Source: Gammaproteobacteria bacterium (lineage in GTDB: Bacteria > Pseudomonadota > Gammaproteobacteria > UBA9214). Taken from it: DNA of 7,743 nucleotides. The notes beneath the pieces are model-generated. The model made no database searches. It worked only from the letters and a program-made list of their open reading frames with translations, and was not told where the DNA came from. Below, in pieces: positions 1 to 5,508 of the stretch. Position 1 is the first letter of the stretch; each line of letters starts with the position of its first letter. The translations under genes were made by a program, and so were the position numbers. The DNA lies in contig JAOUCV010000089.1 in NCBI GenBank assembly GCA_029859555.1, positions 1 to 7,743 on the forward strand, in the 5' to 3' direction.

Positions 1-67
1 TGGCAAGCACTCAAAAAACCACTTTTCCGCTCCCCAAAGGGACCTGGAACCAGGCAAGGCAACACCC

Positions 68-3019
68 ATGAAGCTGAAGTGTTTTCTGCTATCTTTGCAA
101 CTTCTGCTGCTCCTGACAGGCATGCAGGCCCATGCCGGTGACAGCGTTGATGAACCCGGGCAGCAAACCAGTGCCTGGGAAAAAATGCCGCAGCACCCGG
201 CGCATACCGATCATGCGTTTCTTTTCTTCGAACCCTTCAGGGATGGTCCGGCCGTGACCCGGGCATGCCTGGAGTGTCACCCGGACTCTGCCAGCGAAGT
301 CATGCAGACATCTCACTGGAACTGGCAGGGTGAGGAAGTCATGATAACCGGCCATGCTGAACCCATGCGCATTGGCAAGCGTAACGTCATCAATAATTTC
401 TGCATCGGCATCCAGTCCAACTGGCCGGCCTGCACCATGTGCCACATCGGCTATGGCTGGGAGGATGAAACATTCGACTTCGAGGATCCCACGCTGGTCG
501 ATTGCCTGGTCTGCCATGACAACAGCGGTACCTACCTGAAGAAATTTCGTGGTGCCGGAGTGCCCGATGAATCGGTAGACCTGCTGACAGTTGCACGCAG
601 CGTCGGCATGCCGCTGCGGCAGAACTGCGGCAGCTGTCATTTCCAGGGTGGTGGCGGCAATGCGGTCAAGCACGGCGATATGGATGGAACCCTGATGTTC
701 CCGAGTGCACGCATCGACATTCACATGGGCAAGCACGACATGCACTGCGTGGACTGCCATCGTACCGAACAACACCGTATTCATGGCCGCTCAATAACCG
801 TCAGCACGGGGGGTGAGAATTTCGTCGAGTGCACCGATTGCCATGACAGCAAACCGCACGCCGAGATACGCCTGAACACGCACACCGACCGTGTCGCCTG
901 CCAGACCTGCCACATTCCGTACATGTCACCGGATACCGGCACCAAGATGACCTGGGACTGGTCCGAGGCCGGCCAGGATCTCGACATTACCGACGAACAC
1001 CAGTACCTGAAGATCAAGGGCCTGTTCACCTGGGCGAAGAAGGTCAAGCCCGAGTATCACTGGTACAACAAAACCTCGACGCGTTATATCACCGGCGACA
1101 AGATCGACCCGTCCGTTGCCACCCGCATAACCGGCCCCCTCGGCGACCACGACGACCCGGACGCACAGATATGGCCTTTCAAGGTGCACCGCGGCAAACA
1201 GCCCTATGACACGGTGCATGGTTATTTCCTGGTGCCCAATGTGCATGGTAGCCAGGGCTTCTGGACGGCATTTGACTGGCCCGCCGCGCTTGAGCTCGGT
1301 TCCCGGGTAACCGGCCTGCCCTATAGTGGAAGTCATGAATTCGCGCCCACCGAGATGTACTTCCCGCTCTCCCACATGGTCGCGGCCCCGGACCAGGCGC
1401 TGGAGTGTCGTGACTGTCACGGGGAACGCGGGCGAATCGACTGGCATACACTGGGCTATCCCGGCGACCCGCTGGATGGTGAAGTCATCGAGCACGACCC
1501 CGTCTACCTGCTCGATGCGGAGGGCGAAGCGGTCACGGCATCCGGGAAACCGCTGTCGGTCGCAGCGACCTGCGGCATGTGTCACGAACTCGAGGATGCG
1601 GCCTTCATCGATACCCATGGCTATCACAGCAGCGTGCAGGATGCGTTATTACCGCCCGGGCGCCGGCTACTGATGGTCGATGGTCCCCGTATCCCGACAA
1701 CCGACGATAGCCAGATGAACTGCTTCCTGTGCCACCTGCAGCAACCCGATCACCAGGCCAGGCTGGCTGCCATCGACAAGGGCGAAACCGGGTGGTCGGT
1801 AAGTGCAACACTGCTGGCCAGCGGCCTGCTGACGCAGTCCCGCGAGGGCTATCGCTGGAACCCGCAACGCATTGCTGAAGATGGCGAGGCCACGCTGCTG
1901 CTGCAAGCAGTGAGCGAGACCAACTGCGGTGCCTGTCATGGCATGGTCCACGATGGCACTGACCCGCTGCTGGTGCAGCTGGGCACGGGCCAGCACTGGA
2001 CCACAGAGAAGACCGGCCAGGTCTTCTCACCACAGCGGATACGCCTGTCCGCCATGAACCTCAAGGACAAGGACAGCCTTGACCTGGTCTGGGACGTGCA
2101 CGCGGAACGCCTGGTCTCCTGTGGCGACTGCCACTATTCACGCGGACGGCCGGCACGACTGGCGGGTGAGGCCACCGACGCCGGCGTGATACCTGCACAA
2201 GGTGTACGCCGCCGCTGCGAGAGCTGTCACAGTCTTGCCGGCACCCATGACTGGCTACCGGAGCAACAGCGGCATTTCAAGGCCGTAGCCTGCGAGGCCT
2301 GCCACATACCGGAACTGGAGATGGCCGCGCAACAGTCCATCGACCACACGGTCATACGGCCGGACGGCACTCCCGTGGTGAGCTACCGCGGCGTAACGGG
2401 CGATGTTCGCAATGCCAGCAAGGCCTATGTGCAAGGCTACAAACCGTTACTGCGGGTCGGTAAGAATGTTTACGGCGAGCACCAGGTGCTGCCGTATAAC
2501 CTGGTATCCAGCTGGTACTGGACGGATGGAGAAGCTAACGAGCGCATCCCGCAGGCGTTACTGCACAAAGCCTGGCTGGATGGCGAGGACTACCATGCGA
2601 CCATCATGGAGGCCTTTGACAGTAACGGCGACGATCAGCTCGAGGCAGATGAACTGCGTATCGACAACCATACCAGGCTGGGTGTCATCAAGGAACGCCT
2701 GCGGAAGGCTGGCCTCAGCAACCCGACCGTGCGCGGCGAAGTGAGCGCCTATCATATCCATCACAATGTCCGACACGGTAACCGTGTCAACCGTGACTGT
2801 ACGGTATGCCATCCTGATACTGACAAGGAGCTGCCTGCCTTTGAGCTGGCGCCCTATGTGCCTGCAAACATGAAACCGGTTCTTGTACAGGAGGGCACCG
2901 CCATCATCCTCGATGGAAAGTGGCAGCTTAGCGCCGACGGGGCCTTGCAGTTTGCGCCAAACAGCGGCGTGGCTACATCCCTGAAAACTATCGAGAGCAC
3001 CATCCGGAGTGAACCATGA
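68..3019 (+). CDS. 15-heme c-type cytochrome: octaheme tetrathionate reductase (OTR)-type domain plus a second heptaheme half
   Basis: Predicted secreted periplasmic multiheme redox protein of 983 residues. A signal peptide covers about residues 1-23 (leucine-rich core, likely cleavage after AHA). Fifteen CXXCH heme motifs begin at C67, 122, 146, 187, 227, 255, 278, 447, 502, 552, 620, 685, 717, 742 and 911. Residues about 45-470 carry hallmarks of the octaheme tetrathionate reductase family: GPAVTRACLECH, NNFC before motif 2, CHIGYGW, GTYLKK after motif 3, NCGSCHFQGGGG, CQTCHIP and GRIDW after motif 8. In that family a lysine replaces histidine as ligand to the active-site heme; K158 or K159 is the candidate here. 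The second half (about 490-920) has seven hemes and an EF-hand loop (851-862), and appears to be a diverged copy of the first. S. oneidensis OTR is roughly half this length. AAGG (56-59) lies 8 bases before the ATG. The 3' end overlaps the next gene. The substrate could be tetrathionate, nitrite, hydroxylamine or another sulfur species; the YeeE and rhodanese neighbours favour sulfur. Confidence 0.9.
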   Translation: MKLKCFLLSLQLLLLLTGMQAHAGDSVDEPGQQTSAWEKMPQHPAHTDHAFLFFEPFRDGPAVTRACLECHPDSASEVMQTSHWNWQGEEVMITGHAEPMRIGKRNVINNFCIGIQSNWPACTMCHIGYGWEDETFDFEDPTLVDCLVCHDNSGTYLKKFRGAGVPDESVDLLTVARSVGMPLRQNCGSCHFQGGGGNAVKHGDMDGTLMFPSARIDIHMGKHDMHCVDCHRTEQHRIHGRSITVSTGGENFVECTDCHDSKPHAEIRLNTHTDRVACQTCHIPYMSPDTGTKMTWDWSEAGQDLDITDEHQYLKIKGLFTWAKKVKPEYHWYNKTSTRYITGDKIDPSVATRITGPLGDHDDPDAQIWPFKVHRGKQPYDTVHGYFLVPNVHGSQGFWTAFDWPAALELGSRVTGLPYSGSHEFAPTEMYFPLSHMVAAPDQALECRDCHGERGRIDWHTLGYPGDPLDGEVIEHDPVYLLDAEGEAVTASGKPLSVAATCGMCHELEDAAFIDTHGYHSSVQDALLPPGRRLLMVDGPRIPTTDDSQMNCFLCHLQQPDHQARLAAIDKGETGWSVSATLLASGLLTQSREGYRWNPQRIAEDGEATLLLQAVSETNCGACHGMVHDGTDPLLVQLGTGQHWTTEKTGQVFSPQRIRLSAMNLKDKDSLDLVWDVHAERLVSCGDCHYSRGRPARLAGEATDAGVIPAQGVRRRCESCHSLAGTHDWLPEQQRHFKAVACEACHIPELEMAAQQSIDHTVIRPDGTPVVSYRGVTGDVRNASKAYVQGYKPLLRVGKNVYGEHQVLPYNLVSSWYWTDGEANERIPQALLHKAWLDGEDYHATIMEAFDSNGDDQLEADELRIDNHTRLGVIKERLRKAGLSNPTVRGEVSAYHIHHNVRHGNRVNRDCTVCHPDTDKELPAFELAPYVPANMKPVLVQEGTAIILDGKWQLSADGALQFAPNSGVATSLKTIESTIRSEP

Positions 3020-3549
3020 ACGGACTTGCTGAAAAGGTAAAATACTGGAACCCCTACCTGGGCGGTGCACTGCTCGGGCTGCTGTTGTTCCTGTCTTTCT
3101 TCGTGACCAGCCATGGACTCGGCGCATCGGGCGGCGTTCACCGCATCGCAGTCGCCATCGAGGACCTGGTGATACCCGAGCATGTCGACAAGACACCCTA
3201 TATCGCCAGGATGGCGGGCGGTGACCGTGATCCACTGGCACACTGGCTGGTCTGGGAAGTGGCCGGGATCATGCTGGGCGGTTTTGTTTCCGGGCTGCTG
3301 CGCGGCCGGGTGAAGGTGCAAACCTATCGCGGACCACAGATTACTCCCCGCACGCGCTGGGCCTTTGCCTTCATCGGCGGCGCCCTCATGGGATACGGGG
3401 CGCGCCTGGCGCGTGGCTGCACTTCTGGTCAGGCCCTCAGTGGCGGCGCGGTCATGTCTGTGGGGAGCTGGGCCTTCATGTTCGCGGTATTCGCAGGCGG
3501 ATACGGGCTGGCCTGGTTTGTTAGACGCCTGTGGCAGCCGGAGGCCTAG
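3016..3549 (+). CDS. YeeE/YedE (DUF395) family membrane protein, N-terminal-half type
   Basis: Integral inner-membrane protein of 177 residues. It has about four hydrophobic segments (near 13-33, 74-96, 115-134 and 144-170) and a polar loop at about 40-73. The stretch GARLARGCTSGQALSGG (residues 128-144, Cys135) is the signature Gly/Cys motif of the YeeE/YedE family. Characterised members such as TsuA import thiosulfate, using conserved cysteines along the pore. It is about half the length of a fused YeeE/YedE protein, and the following gene supplies the other half, so the two probably form one transporter. The start overlaps the cytochrome stop (ATGA), with GGAG at 3006-3009 upstream. Likely role: uptake of a sulfur species such as thiosulfate to the cytoplasm. 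The substrate is inferred from the family, not from the sequence. Confidence 0.88.
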   Translation: MNGLAEKVKYWNPYLGGALLGLLLFLSFFVTSHGLGASGGVHRIAVAIEDLVIPEHVDKTPYIARMAGGDRDPLAHWLVWEVAGIMLGGFVSGLLRGRVKVQTYRGPQITPRTRWAFAFIGGALMGYGARLARGCTSGQALSGGAVMSVGSWAFMFAVFAGGYGLAWFVRRLWQPEA

Positions 3550-3552
3550 GTC

Positions 3553-4143
3553 ATGGCACCCTTTGATCTTGTTGCATTATTCGGGACCACGGGTTCCTAC
3601 CTGGTCTACATTGCCATCGGTTTCGCATTCGGCTTCATCCTGGAATCCAGTGGCTTCGGTGACTCACGACTGCTGGCGGCACAGTTCTACTTTCGCGAAC
3701 TGCGTGTTCTCAAGGTGATGTTCAGCGCCATTGTGGTCGCGATGATCCTCATCTTCTGGTCCACCGCGCTGGGCTTGCTCGACTATGATGAAATCTGGGT
3801 CAAACCGACCTACCTGTGGCCTGGCATCGCAGGTGGGCTGATCATGGGCGTTGGCTTCATTCTTGGCGGCTATTGCCCCGGCACCTCGCTGGTGAGCGTC
3901 GCCACGCTGAAACTGGATGGCGCATTCTTTCTGCTTGGAATCATCGTCGGGGTGATCCTGTTTGGAGAGACAGCAGGCCTGATCAACACCTTCTGGAACT
4001 CCGGCTATCTCGGCATCTTCACCCTGCCCGAGCTGCTACACCTCGAGACCGGCGTCGTGGTATTACTGGTGACCTGCCTGGCACTGGCGATGTTCGCCGG
4101 CTTCGAGTGGCTGCGCCGCAAAATATACGGTAAAGCGCAATGA
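3553..4143 (+). CDS. YeeE/YedE (DUF395) family membrane protein, C-terminal-half type
   Basis: Integral inner-membrane protein of 196 residues with about five hydrophobic segments (near 15-32, 55-77, 90-108, 122-142 and 167-184). GGYCPGTSLVS (residues 105-115, Cys108) is the second Cys motif expected of a YeeE/YedE pair and complements GCTSGQ in the preceding protein. The segment with ESSGFGDSRLL and FYFRELRVLKVMF (about 31-57) is also typical of the family. It starts 3 bases after the previous stop, with GGAGG at 3540-3544 (inside the upstream gene) 8 bases before the ATG, so co-translation and equal stoichiometry are likely. Expected to pair with the upstream protein as a split sulfur-compound transporter. 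The 3' end overlaps the rhodanese-like gene. Confidence 0.88.
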   Translation: MAPFDLVALFGTTGSYLVYIAIGFAFGFILESSGFGDSRLLAAQFYFRELRVLKVMFSAIVVAMILIFWSTALGLLDYDEIWVKPTYLWPGIAGGLIMGVGFILGGYCPGTSLVSVATLKLDGAFFLLGIIVGVILFGETAGLINTFWNSGYLGIFTLPELLHLETGVVVLLVTCLALAMFAGFEWLRRKIYGKAQ

Positions 4144-4790
4144 ACGCACCTTCCCTGCCGGAAACCCTGGGCGCCGTTGTCATCCTGCTGGCCTCGGCGG
4201 CACTCGCTTTGTATGGCCAGCCCGACCTGGACCAGAAATGGGAGTTCCTTGCAGCGAAACTGGAACCCCGCCTGGCAGAACGTAGCGTCTACATCGACCC
4301 GGCTGAACTGCTACACCTGATGAACGATGATTATATCCACCTGGTCATCTACGACGTACGTGTGGAGTCGGACTGGAACGAGTTCCACCTGGTGGATTCC
4401 GGGCATATCGCCATGGAGGATCTCGCCACAGAACGTGAGCGGCTGCATGCACTGCCGGAAAATGCTGTCGTGGTGGTCGTCAGCAATGATGAAATACTGG
4501 CAACCAGGGCCTGGAAACGGCTGATGGCCGTGGCAAAACCCAATGCCTACATACTCGAGGGCGGACTCAACCTGTGGCTCAACATCTACGGTGTGCCGGA
4601 AGAGGAAACCGACCGGCATGGCAAAGCCGGCATGGGCAAACCGGACGGCACCCTCCGGCACTCGTTCAAGCTGGCCCTGGGTGACCGGCATGCGGCGGCC
4701 CAGCCCGACGAGCACCTCGTGCCACACCGGGAATACACAGCCAGGGTCAAGCTGCTGAAGAAACTGGCCAGGGCCGGTGGCTGTGACTAG
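4140..4790 (+). CDS. Membrane-anchored rhodanese-like domain protein lacking the catalytic cysteine
   Basis: A 216-residue protein. One hydrophobic segment (about residues 9-25) acts as signal anchor or signal peptide, so the soluble domain is probably periplasmic. Residues about 50-155 resemble a rhodanese fold: IDPAELLHL at the front, YDVR (71-74) where rhodaneses have DVR, GHI near 88-90, the strand VVVVVS (110-115) and GGLNLW (141-146). The active loop that normally starts with Cys (C-R-S-G-x-R-type) reads SNDEIL here, with Ser115 in the Cys position. The only cysteine is Cys215, next to the C-terminus. Classical sulfurtransferase activity is therefore unlikely; binding, scaffolding or regulation is more plausible. 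The C-terminal tail (about 160-216) is charged and unassigned. The start overlaps the upstream stop (ATGA). It is the last gene of the block and converges on the tetraheme cytochrome gene. Confidence 0.8.
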   Translation: MNAPSLPETLGAVVILLASAALALYGQPDLDQKWEFLAAKLEPRLAERSVYIDPAELLHLMNDDYIHLVIYDVRVESDWNEFHLVDSGHIAMEDLATERERLHALPENAVVVVVSNDEILATRAWKRLMAVAKPNAYILEGGLNLWLNIYGVPEEETDRHGKAGMGKPDGTLRHSFKLALGDRHAAAQPDEHLVPHREYTARVKLLKKLARAGGCD

Positions 4791-4802
4791 GTCGGAAGTG
4801 AA

Positions 4803-4825
4803 CCGTGAAAAAATCATGGTCACGG
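4803..4825. repeat. Perfect 6-bp inverted repeat (CCGTGA/TCACGG)
   Basis: CCGTGA at 4803-4808 is complementary to TCACGG at 4820-4825 across an 11-base A-rich loop. It begins 13 bases after the rhodanese-like gene's stop. It could stabilise the 3' end of the operon transcript. Neither strand has a T run after it, so a simple intrinsic terminator is not supported. Confidence 0.4.
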
Positions 4826-4857
4826 AGGAAAATAAAAACAGCTGGTGAGAAGCAAAA

Positions 4858-4896
4858 AACTGACAAATTATTCTTCACTTGTTGCCAGTTATTTTC
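4858..4896 (+). terminator. Weak candidate terminator of the plus-strand operon
   Basis: AACTG (4858-4862) pairs with CAGTT (4886-4890). ACAA (4863-4866) can pair with TTGT (4879-4882), leaving a 3-base bulge. A short T-rich tail (ATTTTC, 4891-4896) follows. The stem is short and AT-rich, so this is only a candidate. Confidence 0.2.
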
Positions 4897-4926
4897 ACGC
4901 ACAATACGCCGACCCCGCACGGCCCA

Positions 4927-4945
4927 GGGTGCCCCCGGAGCACCC
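4927..4945 (-). terminator. GC-rich hairpin just past the tetraheme cytochrome stop; possible terminator
   Basis: GGGTGC (4927-4932) is perfectly complementary to GCACCC (4940-4945) around a 7-base loop. It lies 11 bases beyond the minus-strand stop. The arm sequence recurs in a short tandem (GGAGCACCC twice, 4937-4953). No T tract follows on the minus strand, so it may act by stalling or 3'-end protection, or not at all. Confidence 0.3.
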
Positions 4946-4956
4946 GGAGCACCCGT

Positions 4957-5334
4957 TCATTTGACGTGACAGAGCTTGCACTTCTTCTTCAGCGGGCCCG
5001 CCGGGTCACCCTGTTCCGTCGTATATTCGTGACAACCGATACAGCGTGTATGAAAGGCTGTTTTTGCCTTGGGGGCCGCATCTGCCGACGGCTTTTTATG
5101 TTCATGGCACGTATGACAGGCTTGCACCGGCCCCTCCTCCGCCTTGAAGGTATGGTGACAGGTCGTACATTCGGTGGCACTGAGACCGGCATGCATCTGG
5201 TGCCTGAAGGTCACGACCCCCAGCCTGGTCTGAAACTCGATGGTTTCCTTTTCGGTCGGAATAACCGGTTCTTCACTGGCCACCTGGCCCGCACAACAGG
5301 CCAATGCCAGCAGCATGAATAATCTGAGGGTCAT
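4957..5334 (-). CDS. Small periplasmic tetraheme cytochrome, class III (c3/c7) type
   Basis: A 125-residue electron-transfer protein. A signal peptide of about 20 residues ends in VAS before EEPV. Four CXXCH motifs start at Cys56, Cys73, Cys98 and Cys119. The segment FRHQMH (residues 43-48) before the first heme matches the FxHxxH arrangement of class III cytochromes, where these histidines act as distal heme ligands; His61 directly follows motif 1. The many lysines around the later hemes are common in cytochromes that dock with acidic partners. It lies downstream of and on the same strand as the MtrB-like gene, so a natural role is shuttling electrons in the periplasm to or from the MtrA/MtrB conduit or the large cytochrome. 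AAGGA (5342-5346) lies 7 bases before the ATG. The 174-base upstream gap suggests its own promoter, although read-through from mtrB is possible. Confidence 0.9.
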   Translation of the reverse strand: MTLRLFMLLALACCAGQVASEEPVIPTEKETIEFQTRLGVVTFRHQMHAGLSATECTTCHHTFKAEEGPVQACHTCHEHKKPSADAAPKAKTAFHTRCIGCHEYTTEQGDPAGPLKKKCKLCHVK

Positions 5335-5389
5335 AATTTTTTCCTTAGCGTTATAAAGCCGCCTGCCTTCGGCCGCCTGAATACGGCCA

Positions 5390-5395
5390 AGTATA
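5390..5395 (-). promoter_or_regulatory. Candidate -10 element for the tetraheme cytochrome
   Basis: The minus strand reads TATACT, five of six matches to TATAAT, about 56 bases upstream of the ATG. No good -35 sits 16-18 bases further up (GGTAGC-like), as expected for an activator-dependent promoter. Its centre is 53 bases from the centre of the FNR-like dyad, which would put that dyad near -62, a class I activator position. Confidence 0.35.
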
Positions 5396-5438
5396 TTTCC
5401 ACTACCTGACAGGCTACCCTAATTACCGGTTTTCGTCA

Positions 5439-5452
5439 TTGACGGCCATCAA
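5439..5452 (-). promoter_or_regulatory. FNR/ANR-like binding site
   Basis: The minus strand reads TTGATGGCCGTCAA, which matches the FNR/ANR consensus TTGAT-N4-ATCAA at nine of ten specified bases. It lies 105-118 bases upstream of the tetraheme cytochrome start and points to oxygen-responsive control by a CRP/FNR-family regulator. A 14-base dyad can occur by chance, but its place upstream of an anaerobic-type cytochrome is sensible. Confidence 0.45.
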
Positions 5453-5469
5453 TTTGTTACGTGAATACC

Positions 5470-5484
5470 CCCGCGACTAGCGGG
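5470..5484 (-). terminator. Small GC hairpin after the MtrB-like gene
   Basis: CCCGC (5470-5474) pairs with GCGGG (5480-5484) over a 5-base loop, about 25 bases past the mtrB stop. It has no T tract on the minus strand. It could attenuate transcription into the downstream cytochrome gene; support is weak. Confidence 0.2.
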
Positions 5485-5508
5485 CCGGGCAATCACTGGC
5501 GGCGCTGT

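Larger units (their letters stand above)
4791..4956. other. Convergent intergenic region, no gene seen
   Basis: Space between two converging gene ends. It holds an inverted repeat at 4803-4825, an A/T-rich imperfect hairpin at 4858-4896 and a GC-rich hairpin at 4927-4945. An open frame reading plus-strand from 4879 across the tetraheme cytochrome is its antisense shadow. This is where both transcripts should end, but no hairpin here has a convincing long T tract. Confidence 0.6.
5335..5508. other. Intergenic region between the MtrB-like gene and the tetraheme cytochrome
   Basis: 174 bases with no supportable gene. It carries an FNR/ANR-like dyad (5439-5452), a candidate -10 for the minus strand (5390-5395), a small GC hairpin just after the mtrB stop (5470-5484) and a direct repeat GCCGCCTG (5358-5365 and 5372-5379, 14-base period) in the predicted leader of the cytochrome mRNA. 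Confidence 0.6.

Noticed and set aside
43..54. CCTGGAACCAGG palindrome before the large cytochrome gene
   Set aside because: Only a 4-bp stem with a workable loop; it lies next to the ribosome site but is too small to call an operator or attenuator.
89..784. Long minus-strand open frame (231 codons) opposite the large cytochrome
   Set aside because: Lies wholly antisense to heme-motif-rich coding sequence; no recognisable domain or ribosome site. A shadow of a GC-rich gene.
926..1627. Minus-strand open frame of 233 codons
   Set aside because: Antisense to the OTR domain and the start of the second half; composition reflects the complement of the real gene.
4879..5322. Plus-strand open frame of 147 codons after the rhodanese-like gene
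   Set aside because: Covers the tetraheme cytochrome in antisense; the minus strand has a signal peptide and four CXXCH motifs, this one has nothing comparable.
5439..5466. Plus-strand sigma-70-like promoter (TTGACG, 17-base spacer, TGAATA)
   Set aside because: It would transcribe antisense into the 3' end of mtrB; the TTGAC is better explained as one half of the FNR-like dyad.
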